NCBI GenBank assembly: GCA_032622095.1
Contig: CP136066.1
Location: 61,348,609 to 61,412,608 of the forward strand
Source: Siphonodentalium dalli
Lineage: Eukaryota > Mollusca > Scaphopoda > Gadilida > Siphonodentaliidae
Length of the DNA: 64,000 nt
Direction of reading: 5' to 3'
The position numbers and the translations under genes were made by a program. Positions 39,201 to 54,200 of this stretch are shown here, in pieces. The notes beneath the pieces are model-generated. The model had not been told where the DNA came from. It saw only the letters and a list, made by a program, of their open reading frames with translations, and did not search any database. Position 1 is the first letter of the stretch. Every line of letters starts with the position of its first letter.

Positions 39201-42200
39201 TGGTATCCCGGTGTTGAGTGTTTTGCGTACACCATACACTTTATGCACTGTACTGCATCATACTATGGCTTTTGTTTACTAAAAATTAACATGTTTTGAC
39301 ATTAGTGTTTGATAAGTTTATTATTATACTTTAGGTGCAAATCAACACCGACCATAAGTGCATTAGTACATGAACAAAACATATTTACAGATATATATTA
39401 TTTGTTTTGTTTATTTGATTGTTTTGTTTGGCCACGCTCATTCGGTGAATCCTCGATGCATTGCTGATATGACTTGCATTGAGAATTCACAGAGAGCTGC
39501 TCCACATGGCATTCAATCGCCTTTTGTGGTTCGCGACTGTTACATAAAATGCCGTCCGATTAAGTCACTTTCGTCAAGCTGGGTTTTCCCCCTTTATATG
39601 AAGCTGTATAATATATTTGGCATCGTATTACATGGGGTAATGTCTAAGGGTGCATTTACACTGATATAGAACTGTATACAGATCTGTATGGAGTCACGTG
39701 TCGCGCATTACTGTGATCACAATATGATTACTAATAGTGAACGCGCGCTGATCAGTACTCTGGTAATTGACAATTCACTACGAGTCGTTTCAGTTTAGGC
39801 CAGACATAAAAATGGATCAACTATCAGCAGACAACAGAGATTTGGTATGTGCCGCATGTATTTAAAGTGTATCCTTATACCACTTGATAATGGTTCGAAG
39901 AAAGAATGAAAATCGCATAGGAATACACAACAAACAACCGTGTGCACAAATAGAGAGCACCCATATAGATTTAGATGGCGATTCCACCAATATTTAGGAT
40001 TTCAGGTGATCATCTATATATCTATAGGTCTCCTGTTTGACACAATCTGGGCGGTGGCCATTTGGGATCTGTGTGGAATGGGTATCCACCCTAAAACACC
40101 CTTTATTTGACCAAATGTAGTAAAAATTCCAACTGATGACAATTCCAATGGCAATGTTGACCCAATGTAGGACAATATTTTTTTCTTAATTTAACTAGCA
40201 GTTTTTGACTGTCCACGGGGAGGGACCGGGACACAATCTTTCCAAGTGTTTGAAATTTCCAACCTGACACCCGCCCCCATAAGGTTGGAAAACTTCAAGC
40301 TGATGGCCATTCCAGCCCAAAAATTTGATAAAAAGTAAGAAATTATGCAAATATTGGTCCGAAAACAATACCCCCCCCCCATATAATGTTTTAAAATCAA
40401 ACTACAAGATCATTTTCAACCTATTGTTGGTGTGGAAATTACAACTAATGTTGTGTCAGGTATGAAATTTCCGACTGTTGAAAATTTTGACCAAAGTTGC
40501 CACGTCCCTATCCGTGTTCAATATTCGAAATACACGGGTTGAAATGACAACGAACGCTAAAACACAGTCGCCAAGCCCGAGCAACAATTAATCAAAACGG
40601 ATTTGCCTGTCACAATGCTTCGGCGTTGACCGTGACGTATAGCGGACATGAGTTTTGCTCACACGAACTAATACCGTTTTCTTTCTGTGTGCATTTCTAT
40701 ATCAACCCGTTTACACTAGTCTGCGTGTATATCTGTGTACAGTTCTATATCAATGTAAATGCACCCTTAGCGATAACTTTGGATAAAATACATACTCATG
40801 TTTTCCACTGTCACTAGCCCACAAAATTTGGTCAGGTAAGGCGACTCCCAGTTGTACGTAGGTATATATTATTTAGCCATCATAATTCTTCACAGATTAA
40901 CACATGGTGGTATTCATCCCCTAGTCCTTCCCTACATGCCCTGCATATTCTTTTCTCCTGACTCTATAGATAGTCTGTGGTTAGCTGGTCTAATCTTAAC
41001 AAGATACTGAGATAATGTTCGCGGTAACTCGGTGAGGTATTTACTTAAATTCAATTTCGGTTTAATGTGTCCATATAGTAAACCCGTCCCCGATATGAAT
41101 CCCCTAATTCAATTCGCCAATATTACTGTCTTCAAACTGTTTAATCAAAACTGTTTTAACTTTCCTGATTGCTGATTTCGACATGGGTGTTTGTGCGGTG
41201 AAGGTTTCACTTAAACCAATTTCATTCATTATACATCTAATATTTTCTGTCCATCTTCTCTTTCCCGCGAAAGAATCTGTGTTACTGCATGCTAACACAA
41301 GTTTATAACATGCTATTTGTGCGATATTTATTATTGACATAAGAACAAAATATGTCTATATTTGAATATTCTTTCTGTTTATGCCGGATTTAAGAGATGG
41401 GACTTTTTTTAACAGCAATACTCATCTCGAAGGCCATCCGTATCTATAGTGTGTAATCATATTAAACGGAAATGACTCATTCCAACCTCCAAATTGTGTC
41501 TACGTATAATTTGGAGGGACGGATACGATAGGTCGATAAACACACGAAATATTGATATGACGGCTTCATATGCTTTGAAAGACACTTGCCAAAGTCACAA
41601 CCATTTTCCAGCCGTTTTCAATTTTCGCCCGAAGTCAGACAAATGCTCTTTATTGCTACCATATCAGGAATAGAATAACACGGAACGCTCTTTTCTGTTC
41701 CATGTCGTGCAAATGGCGGGTTTTTTGTTTGGTACCCAAACACTTTGTTCATAGTTGCATTTTTCATTACGTCAATGCGTCTTTTTTGGGGGGTTACAGA
41801 ATGCTCATAGAAAGGCAGTTAAGATATTTATCGACCTATTTCGCTACCGGGGAAAATTCAAAAGGTAATAATATTATTTATATTTTGGAGCGCAAACCGC
41901 CATGTGGCTTTAACTACCTTTTTGCGAACATTCTGTAACCCAAAAAGGCACATTGGCTTTAATTATCAGTTCCTCACAGGTGAACATTAGTAAGACTTGA
42001 TGTGTATGGCGCTCACATCACAAATATTTACAGTCGTTAAAACAGCATCCACCGACTCAGAGGTTTTCTGTGGTTATGATGTAGTATTGGAACAGAAAAA
42101 TCTCATATGGCGCAGGAAGGGGTCAGGCCAGAAAATATGGTGCCGGAAATTTGCAGAATGGGGTCCCCAGAGGGTGTGTTAAGTAACTCTACCCCGTACA

Positions 42201-45200
42201 GCCGGTTAGCGTCACCTAATTTATCATATGAGAACCTCATTCTCATTCTGGATGGCCTCATCTGATATACGGGGACCAAGACACATATTTAAGTTCCCAG
42301 ATGGTGAATATGGTGATGTGCATCCATTGGGCACGTGGATTATACATTGTGTCGTCTGCCAATTTGGGGATATAGAGAAACTAAATAGCATAAGGGCGAC
42401 CCATATATTTCGGCTCGTTAATTTTACATTGATAACAATGACATTTTAATTTTAAATACATTTCGGTGAACGTGTTGGGTCGATTTTTTATATACAGAGG
42501 GTAAATACACCTGTAGCTGATATAAACAAATAACCGGGATACACTGGTGCAGCATTAAAGATCCTGTGCCAGTGCATTTTCTTGTATATGCGAGTCTCTC
42601 ATAGGGAGCCTCGCATATATATAAAAGAATGCACTGGCTTACAAGGACAAGGTAAATATTTTAGGCCAATGTATTCTCTTATATATGCAAGACTCTCATA
42701 GGGAGCCTCGCATATATAAGAGAATGTATTGGCATAGGGTTTTCGCAAAACTTTAGGATGCTGCATTATAATTAGATAATTATCGAACTCAGACGACCAT
42801 CTTGAATTCCTGAACGCGGAGGGCATATTCGTAATATAATCCGGCGCAACATGATTATGTTACATTGTAGGAAACTACAGTTTTACCTGATTATCGTGTA
42901 CATGATTCTGAAGACGGATGGAGCTTTCCGGCGAAGGAACGGATCGAGAGCGGTGATATACTCTTCTGGATTTTCGAACTGGACGATGGTGTCCTTATTC
43001 ATAGAAGAGTCCTTGAATTGTGAGATTAATTTGTCGACGGTTGCCTGCGTTTCCGCTTCGTCTAACGGGCTTCGCCTATTAATACTCGCCAGATCAACTG
43101 GAAGGAAAAGTGTCAGGGATGATTCATAAGACCCGAAGTGCGCTCGGACTAAAATATATATACATTACAGACATAGTAAACAGACCAAAATCTCTCATCG
43201 CGCAGCCGTCCACTCAACGCGTCAGCGATACAGTGAACATTGTTGATTTCGTTAACAGAACCACACAGAAAGAGATTCGTTTGGAAATATAACACAGCTG
43301 GCCGATTACATATAAACCTTCCCAAAATATCCAATGCTCGGGAAGGTATACACATGACATTTGAAGCCGTTTTTGGTCGACAAAATTGTAATTCCACCAA
43401 GGATCACAAATTTACGTGTCTATAATTGAAAGTTGTTATTTGGTTAGAGTTTTAACCGAAAATCTGTCCTTCAAAAGCGAGTGCAATAAAAACATCTGTC
43501 CAAAAATAGGAAGGCCACCGCCTCGCCTTCCACAACATCCGGTGTATTGAAGCGTCCGCTTATCCTCTGTGATATACATTACAGACACAGTGAAACAGAC
43601 TAAAATCCCCCATCGCGCATCAACCAAGAAAGGTGATATCTCTCGGAAATCATTTTCGGCAAATTTAAATAAATAGTACCATATACCGAAACATGCATGT
43701 GATATATTTGAGGAATTCTAAAGACTCATAAATTAACTACCAAACTCAACAAGTTGTCCTACTGCTGGTGATTAGCCATTGACTCAATGCGTTGACGTTG
43801 GCGCGTCACTGTGACGTTACATAATTTATTGCTATTGACGACACATTTAACTTACCAAATTAATATAAACTACAGCGACGACTAATTAAAGGGATATGTT
43901 TGATTTTGTCCACTGACATAATAAATACGTTACGGGGCGCTTAGTAGTCGGATAACTTACAAAAGTATGTTTCATGGGCGACGTTAGCGGTTTTATCCAT
44001 ATAAAGCTTCACAATATATCCCGTGCATGTGTACTTACCGAAGAAGTCGAGTGGATTACAGAATTTGGGACACTGATACCCTATATCCCTGAAGTACTGA
44101 ACCATTGATTCACGCGGTCCCGAGTACACCTGGTGCCCCTCCGATAACAGAATGATGTCATCGAACATTGTGAATATATCAGATCGAGGCTGGTGGATGG
44201 TTACTATGACGATTTTCCCTCGGCGCGCCAGCTGCATCACGTTCTTTATGAGATGTCGAGCAGTATAACTATCCAATCCACTTGTCGGTTCGTCTAGTAG
44301 CAGAATATCTATAAAAACAATAACAAGGATTCGTGACGTTCAGACGACAACGATTCAATCGTAAGATGGAGTGAATCGGGCCCGACAAAATCGTGGATAG
44401 TTTGTTCATACGATTGCGATGTCGTCGTAGATGATGATATCATGGCATGTTCGCAGGCATGTGATTGACTATATACCCTACGCACTTTCCAGCTACGAAT
44501 TTTACGTATACACACGCCACGATGTCGCATCTAAAATCGAATAGTGCTTGATAATATTTTTTGACTTGCGATCTTGACGTGAGCATGAGCAGTCCAACTA
44601 TACCGGTTACTTCATACGACGGAAATCTTTCCACTTACGATTGAATTGCAGTCGTCTGAACGTTCACTTAAAGATACGGATGGCATTGGCGATGGCTATA
44701 GCTGTTGAATAGTTACATCCGTTAAAACCGCCACAAACAAAAAGAATATTTAAATATAAACATATTTTGTTCTTATGCCAATCATAAATAGCATTGTGGT
44801 ATAATTACCCAGTCATTTTGGGTTATACATACACATGTACTTGACTCCCTTATGCAGCTACATGAAGGTTAGAACCACTTTAATAATATCCTGGGTACAG
44901 AATTGGTTCTGCGCGGCCAATCTGGGTCAGTCTTAATTGTTTACCTGACTTCAGCCAGCACAGTTGTTGATCAAGTGATAATGATACAATCATTGCATGA
45001 CCTACGAGGTGTGACTAGATGATTACACCAGGTCACCCTTTCTGCCCTCAGCTCAGTCAGTTGTTGCTTAGATCTCACACAGTAAAGACCAGTCTCACAG
45101 ATGAAGATTTTGGGCCGGCCCACAGCAGCAGTCGGGAGCAGCTCAGAATCAATGTATGTACTGTGTAATGACTGTGACTGAGACCATGTAGCTCTATAGT

Positions 45201-48200
45201 ATCCTTTGTGGGTAATTGAGAAACCCAAAAAAATGGTATACAAGGAGTGACCACGAGTGTGGTTTATGAGTATACAGCGAGAGGCTGAATTGGCATGGTG
45301 AGGTATATATGCACGTTTGGAGTGTATGCATGACTGTGTGCGTGGTGCGGGACATTGGCATATCTAAAAGGACTGTAACGCCATTTGTGAGATTTATATG
45401 TATGCTATATATACATGTAGTGACACTATGGTTTTGGGTTGGGTGTATATGTATATCTTGAGTGGCTATATGGCCATGGGTGTCGCAAATATATATATAC
45501 AGGGAATGACTTTATGACCCCTGGTGAGGCAAATATGTATACAAGAAGTGATGTATTATCATGAATGTGGCGAAAATATATGCCGGGAGTGACTATATTG
45601 TCATCGTTGTGGTGTATATGTATATCTTGAGTGCCTATATGGCCATGCATGTGGCAAATATATACATATACATGGAGTGACTGTATTTCAAATGGGGAGG
45701 CGAATATGAATACAAGATGTTACTGTGTCTTCATGAATGTAGTGAATAGGTATACAGGTGGTGACTATATGGTGATGGGTGAGGTGTAGGAGTATACATG
45801 GTGTGCCCGCATGTTTACTCACGGCTATATGGCCATGTGTTGGGTGTATGGGCATAACCATCTGTGGCTGTATAGTAGTGGGTGAGGTGTGTGTATAAAG
45901 CGAGTGACCTATGTTCATGTATGTGGTGTTCATGTATATATGGAGTGACTGCATGGGCATGTGTGAGTTGCACTGGCGTACCTTTGGGTGACTATCGATT
46001 CCATATCGCTATAACTCAAAGATATGTTAACCGATAGAGAGATCATATCATACTGTCTCCATCTTATTGGCGTTTGGTATACAATACGAAGGAAACGGTT
46101 TTCATGCCAATGTATAGTTTATAGGTTAATATATTTTTATGCAAAATTCATACTGCATCCCTTAAAATGATTTGTCATGCCTCATAATGTACTGGGACAA
46201 CCAGAATATAACACTTAGTTGTTAGTTGATTAAGTAGCATGTTTAATAACCAAGTGAGTCACAATTTGCAACCTTTTCGGAACAGCTTACAATAATGTTC
46301 GGAATAAATGTGACAAATCAACTTTTTACCAAATTTGTTTGCCATTTTGCAAGCCATCTTGAGTAATTTTGTCTAAAACACCTCAGTGTCAAACATTTAT
46401 GATATATCAAAATAAAAAGCACATTTGATACCAAAGATAGTTCCATTTTACTTGAAAAAATGGTGCAAACCTGAAGTTATTTTCTTGCCGATTTTTATGC
46501 CAAGTTTGTGATTTTAAAAATCCCATAATTCTGGTAATGTCAGTGGTTAAAATAGTAACAATTAATCAAGGTGAATATTAAATGTTAGTATTCAATGTGT
46601 ATAAGACAGAACAGTCAATTTTATTCATCAACCACAACTTATAAGCGGTTGCACGGCACGCTGGTGCAATATTTACCATTTTGGCCGCCATTTTGAGCCA
46701 AAGTGACAATTTTGATACCATTGAGTCGGAATATCGATAGGAAATAGAATGCATCACTTATATTGCAGTCCTTCCAATTTCTTGATGAAATATGACTATA
46801 ATCCCAACGGTGATTGTTTTGTGAAATGTTATACCGCATTCTGTAAACTCGATTTGTTGAATGATCGGAAGGGGTGGCGACCCCACTGATGGCACATTTT
46901 ATTTCCCCGATGGTCAGTTAACATGCTAAATACAAAATAAAGTCAAAATTTTCAACCAGTTCCAAACAGCAGAAACTTATCTTAAAGATATCAGTAAAAA
47001 AAACGTAACATTTTTCACTTCCGGTCGCCATTTTGGCTGCCATCTTGGGCAGTGACTTCCAATTTTAGCATAAAAAGTGGGCGTTATGTCTTAGCTTCAC
47101 AAGAATGTATACATATGTATACATATGACAATATATTCTCACTATAATTGCATCAAATTGCAATAAACTGACTTAACGGAAAATGGCAGCCATATTGGAC
47201 GCCATCTTGAATTACAAAAATTGCTCAAAGCGGATTTTAGCGGATTTTGGATATGTTATATAGGATATCTTCCTCTTCAAAATGATATATAAACCAACTT
47301 AGTCCGAAATTATTCTAGGTTGACCCTAAAATTTGAGTTTATCGACCTGACTATACCTCAAGACTTAACTGGACCTTGCGGGGCTCTGAAAAAATTTGCA
47401 ATCGGGTAACTTTGTTGAAGAAACAGATTTAAACTTAAACGGGTTGGCGTAGGTGAACTAGGGCCTCCTCCAACCCCAGCCATATATCATAGCCTAGTTA
47501 AGACGTTCTCAAAGGGCAAGCATAGCTCAGTGGGATCGGTCAGTAAAGCAATTACAGACCAAAATACTGCGTTGAGAGATGCAAAGAGGGAAAATTCGAA
47601 ATTCCTGATGCATATCAATACAATAAGTGAAATGACCATCTCGCACCCATGGCAGTTGGGTTGGAGGTTGTTATTCAACAATCAACTATGAACAGGACAC
47701 CACAGGGTTCTTCTGATTGTCACCTTGGTTTATCTTATTGGGATGGGGGAGTTACAGGGTTTAATCATAGACCATACCTCGTGTTGGGGCAACAGTTGTC
47801 TGTGTCCATAAATTTCCCTAAACAAATTAGATTAACTTCATATAGTCACTCAATTGATAACTATGTTAATCTGTTGAGAGATTTATCTCATACAGATTCC
47901 AATTTGAATGGGAAAGCCCTGGGTGAAACCAAACATGAAGTCATTTCTAGAGGGTTGAAGAACCCTCAAGTTAGAGGGTTGTAGAAGCCTCAGACACAAA
48001 TTGATATCTCAGTCTGTCAAAACAGGTTGAATTGGGACACACAAAGGGAAAACATTGATGCAACCACCGATATTCCAGAAGATGCCAAGGACGCACATTT
48101 TGGCTTCTCAGATGGGGATGCAGGGTGGTTACCACAAATTCCCTTATGCCATAGTCAACCTAAGTCTGGGGAGGGGTACACATTAGTCTGCTCTATTTGT

Positions 48201-51200
48201 TGGTGCAGCCTAACATTCAGCATTCCATGTACCTGTCCCATTTCGGGCTTTCAGATTGGCAAGCCAATTTATTTATCACCCAGGAATTCATAATCATTAC
48301 CTGGTATCAAGGTAGGGATCCCTGCGTACACACAGGCAAGTTGTACTCATCAAACGTGGGGCAGCGCCCTGGTAATGGAGGGTCCATACATAATATAGTC
48401 ACCAGTTTCATGTGGGTGTAATGCAGTTATTCTTGGACTGTACAAATGTAATTACTGGTAGACCTTATTCCACAAAATTAATGTATCTGTTAAAAGCATG
48501 AAAATTTCAGTGGGCTTGCATTTAACATATCATGATTGATTTGGTTATTCCCATATTGTTATAAATTGGGATAGGGTGCCAACACCCTGGGACTGGTTTT
48601 CTCACATACTCTATTTTATTGAAAACAATGTCATTGGCTCATTGTCCATGTCTGTAGAATGTCTAGTGTACATGTACCAGTACGTCTCCATGATAACTAC
48701 TTTGGTGGACCAAAAACTTGAAAAATAACTTCAGTTGTAATATTGATCTAAAAAGTACTAGTATGTATTAGTTTGTACTTTCCCTGATGCAAACAGTGAT
48801 AATATGTTGAAACAGGAAAATAATTGGAAGTCATATAATAATAGTCAATATTGGGCATTCTGAGAATTGGCCCGGTGGAACTTGAATTTGATGAAATAGT
48901 AAACCAACCTGCTGTCAAATTTGTATGATTATTTATTTGATATTCATGATATAATTCACTGGCATGGAACAAATTAAGTATCATTAACTGAACTAATATT
49001 ATACCCATTATACCCCATATGATTAAATGGAATATATATCAGTGGAGGGTTATGAAAATAGCTTTTCAGCCTTAGGGTGTCATACTGTCATGTGGGTACA
49101 ACCTTCTCTAACATGTTAGTGTTCATGATATATACAAGAACAAACTATCACAAAATAGCTTGTTCGGTTCAAAAATGGATTTTGTTTAGAATGGTATCTC
49201 CTCGCCCATTAAATTTGTTGGATATATAATTTGGAATAGGGGAATTTTGGTGTGAAAGAAGGAGATTTTATATATATTTCAATTGGTCACTATAATATAC
49301 CAGTATTATATGTATAGGCCAATAATAGGGATTTATAACCCTTGCACAAAACAAAGTCAAAACAGTTACTTTGCATGCATGATAAAATTCCCCTGTGGTA
49401 TTTAAAGGGGCGAGAGAGGGGGCTGAGTCCCGTTGAGTGTGTATGTAATATATGTAAATGTACCCATGCAAGTTGAGGTTCGTTGTTGGAGCTGTGAGGG
49501 AACATTAATTCCCATCTGCTCTGGTACATACAATCAAGTAGAGGTCCCTTGGTTGGTGTAATTATTGTAAAGTCTTGTTGGTGGTGTTAGGTGCAGTATT
49601 CCACCCCTCAAAGTTTGATATTTTATTTCTTGAAATATATTGCTCAGAGAGCTGTTGATTTTCTGTGCCCAATCATAACTGTCAGGTGTTGTCTCTGTAT
49701 GGGGTCACTGCTATGTAATATCAATTACATTATCAGGTAGTGGACTTAAATAATAGGAAATCTAAGGGTCTTAACCCTGGTACAGTATGGTGGTTGAACA
49801 ATGCGTACGAGCTATTAATTTTATTCTGAGATCCACGTATAATCAACTCAATTGTTTGATAAGTGGAATAAACTAAATTAAAATAACATGCACTATAACA
49901 GTCAATGGATCGCCGTTGGTGGAATGTGATGGAAACGGTTTGTTCAAAACTTAGGGTGCCATGTGGGTACACCCTTCTCCAACAATTTGTGTTCAATTGT
50001 ATACACCGAGGAACAAGCTATCAAATTTATATCAACTTGTTCAGTTCTAACATGGATGTAGTCAAGAGCACTTTATCGCCGGTTAACCTGGTGGGAGATG
50101 TTTTGAAAAATAAAACATTTTAATTTTGGTGGGAGAAGGAAAGGATATAAATCTAAATGTAATCTAGGGCCACATGGCATTGAGGAAATATATAAATCAC
50201 TGTGCAAATAATAAATTAATTTGGAGAATTTAAGAGAAGTACCCTTGAAACAGGGTAGGATGCCCACATGTACCGTACATTCAAGTGAATACCAGAGTGA
50301 CCATATCGTCCCTCAACAGTATAGGTTAATGTGTATCAATTAAGCAAGTTGGAAGGGATTGTTTCCCTCTGCTCTAGGAGTATGTAAACAGCTAGGAAGA
50401 GGTTCCATGCTTAATGTTGGAATTAAAGTATAGCTGGGTTTTGGGGGATGAATAGTTAGATACCTGGCCCTTTCTTATTATTTTGAAGACCGATTACTTA
50501 GTTGTTCATATGCTGACACGCCGGTCTGAAATGATTGTATGTCCTTGTTACTTAGCCATGCGGTCATGATTCCGTTCTCACTCCGGCAACATACATGTTG
50601 ATTCAGGCAATATCAATTTCGGAAAGTTAGTCTCAGATAGAGCAGACCATATATTTTAGGGATCGGGGACCTTTATAAAACAGGGAGGAATGTGGTATAA
50701 TTACCCAATCATTTGGGTTATACATACACATGTACTTGACTCCCTTATGCAGCTACATGAAGGTTAGAACCACCTTAATAATATCGTGGGTACATAATTG
50801 GTTCTGCATGGCCAATCTGGGTCAGTCTTAATTGTTTACCTGACTTAAGCCAGCACAGCTGTTGATCAAGGGATAATGATACAATAATTGCATGTCCCAC
50901 GAGGTCTGACTGGATGATTACACCAGGTCACTCTATCTGCCCTCAGCTCAGTCAGTTGTTGCTTAGATCTCACACAGGAAAGACCAGTCTCACAGATGAA
51001 GATTTTGGGCCGGCCCACAGCAGCAGTCGGGAGCAGCTCAGAATCAATGTATATACTGTGTAATGACTGCGACTGAGACAATGTAGCTCCATAGTATCCT
51101 TTGTGGCTAATAGAGAAACCCAAAAAATACTACAGAATGTTATTGTCAAGACCGTAGGCAATGTTAGCAAACAAAAGCCATGTAAATAATTGGAGTATGC

Positions 51201-54200
51201 TATAGTCTCGCAAAATCATCTGTAGCTTTTCTCTGAAGAATTGATTCCATATGTAACTAGGGTGACACTCACGTGGGTCCTGTAATAGATACGTTGCTAT
51301 GGTAACTCTTCTTTTCTCGCCACCGGATATGCCTCTATCGACAGTAGATCCTATTCTGCTATCAGCCACGTGCCTCAGACCCATCTCACCGATCACGGCA
51401 TCTACCTAGAATTATAAATGCAGAATCCACATAAATACAAGAAACACATAGTCAGATATAGTAACGCCCTCAAGATCATATTATTAGGCATATATAAATA
51501 TATTGGAGCTTTAATATGTCATGATGTGCATATGTGTGCATGGTGTGTGCTTGGTGATGAAGCATGTGAAAATAATTTTTAAATCGGAGGTTCCAAACTA
51601 AAGTTATGATAAATATGAAATATTTACACATCATGCGTCACATATAATATATGTTCATATTAGGCGCATACGTTCCAATTGGTTGAAAGGTTCATCGGTA
51701 AACATGCAACGCCCATTTCATTGATACACCAATAACCACACACGATCTTCGGTACATGGTTCAATTACGCAAATACCGAGTACGTTTGAATTGCATTTAG
51801 GTCCATTCTCAGCAAATCGGTGTATTTGAGGAACTAAAATCGAGAAAATTCAAAATCAATAATATTGTTCATTATTGTTCGTTTATGCAAGCAAGAGTTG
51901 TGCTGAAACTAAATATGTAATATTGGCATCATTGCTCTTTCGAGTACATTGATATGGTACCTGGAAAGAATCGATGAAAAATCGGGTGTTTTCCCTATTA
52001 TAACATACTAATATACGTTACCAGTGGACACACATCGGTAGGGGATGGTTTACATCGGTATTGAACAATTTAGCGTTATCAAATCTACCTTATAATAATT
52101 TTTTTAAATGGGCAGCAGTCAGACAATCAAACATAATTAAGTCTCAAGCATGCACGGTTCCATATGACCCGGATCAAAACGCTATACAAAGTAATAATTG
52201 CTTTCATTTTCAAATAAGTACGTAGCCTATTTTATTGCTTCATAATTCGTTTCCTTTCATTTGGTCATATGTAAGGTCTGTGCCAAATGTTTTCTTCCAT
52301 GGTATATTCGAAGATTCATTCTTTCACGTAACAATGAGAAATATATTTATTCGCGGATTCTTCTTCCAAAAGTAAGCTGGCACCACACACATGCCATGGT
52401 AACGTATGTTACAAACATAAACATAAGTATAATACAATACCAGAATAAAATAAAATATTCAGTTTAATGACCAACGTCGACAACGGTTGCATATAAATTC
52501 ATTTGTATTTAGATTAGCATTTGGATCTTGTCTCTGTAGGAATTCCTGTATATAGTACTATCGGGAAGATTGCACTGGTATATTGAGTGCGAATTGAGTG
52601 CTACTCTATGCTGGACATGCATGCATACAGTTACACGACTTCATGTGTTAAACACGCTCTTGGCTTGCGTATACTGTCAAGCATAGTTATGCCCAGCTAT
52701 GACCGACAGTACAGCGGAATAATGATTGTCAATGATTAAAGTATGTGTTTTCAATGGTTTCGTTTTCGACGGTGACTGCGGGTTTCCAGGTACATGATAG
52801 CTGCGGAGGTATATCACATTAGGTCCTACATTAGCGCGAGGACACCGATATACATTGCACGTATAGAAGAATGGCGAGCAGACATTTTTGTTGTTGCCAT
52901 GATATATACAGTAAGCAATTAGAAATCTAGACATCCGTCCATTTCGATGTTTGCGAATATGCAAACCAAACATATTTCAGCTGATTGTTTTGAAAATATT
53001 ATACCAAACTTAAATGTTAAAACATATATCTTCGATTGAGTTAAGTCACTGGTAACATATTGATGGTTACCACAAATGTCATGGCCAATTTGCCCTTCCA
53101 TATATATAATTCCCAGTCTGGTGCTGTTACATGTACATGTGTGTATCGCCAAGTTATGACCAGTTAACTTCGATCATGACATGAGTCATACATATAATTT
53201 CATTTAGTGCCAGTGAGTGGTCCGTGTATTTTCTGCAGACATATATAATTATCGGCTTTAAATTATCAGAACCGTTATATATTGAAGACAGTAAGGTTAC
53301 AGTTGTATAGGGGGTAATATTCATAATAATGGAAGTCAAAATAGTTGAGCAAGGGTGATTTCTCAAATCGCTTGGTCACCTGGCGCATTCTCAGTGGAGT
53401 TTAAAATGCAACATAATTATGGAATATATTGTTTAACTTTAATCGTACGTCCCCAGAAAGCCATTATTGGTCAGCAACCTGCTATTTTGCTTTGCAGACA
53501 TTAGATCGCTGCCAATATATCCCATTCGTATTTGCCAGTAAATGCGGCTCAATAATTTCAAGGAAATGTGAAGATCCCTACATATCGCGAAAATCAAAGG
53601 GGATATTTTCAAAGAATCACGCGTATCGCCAACGATTCATCATAACCTCATTAATTATCATAGTAGCAGACAAATACCCCCATATTTGGTCCTAAACTCG
53701 CGTCGATATTACCATACAGTGAGATATCTCGGTTTTAAAAAAATACACATTTTAGCCGGTAACGTATGTTACAGTAACATACGTTATATCCACACATGTA
53801 GCAGAGGCTAACACCAGTTACATACTGCTTTAGAACGAATTTTTTATATTTTTCCGATCCGATAGAATGCAGCCATTTATAACAAATAACTAATCTCACT
53901 CGATCTCAGTGAGATATTCAAACATATGGTAACGTATGTTACAGGCTTAAAACAAACCATCAGATTCGGCGACATTCAGACGTTCTACTGTATTTCGAGA
54001 AACTCATATATCGTTCGTATAAAGTCGATGGACAGCTAACATTTAGTGCGTTTTATGCATGTTATAAACCAAATAGTGTTCGTGTGGAATCACTTTTATA
54101 ATTCGGTAACGTATGTTACGCGGATCTGGCGACAGCTGCTTCCGGCGCTATTTGTCTTGGTCATGATCGCAAATGGTCCTAATGATGTGCAACGAAGACA

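Larger units (their letters stand above)
44795..51134 (+). mobile_element. LTR retrotransposon, 6.3 kb, no recognisable pol
   Basis: Two direct repeats of about 445 bp (44795-45242 and 50691-51134) begin TGTGGTATAATTACCCA and end near ACA. A purine tract AAAACAGGGAGGAA lies directly before the right repeat, as expected of a polypurine tract on the plus strand. GCAT precedes the left repeat and GAAT follows the right, a possible decayed 4-bp target duplication. The flanks rejoin into dispersed family C. The interior shows no reverse transcriptase, integrase or protease that I can recognise, so it is probably non-autonomous or heavily decayed. It is opposite in orientation to the host gene. Confidence 0.72.
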
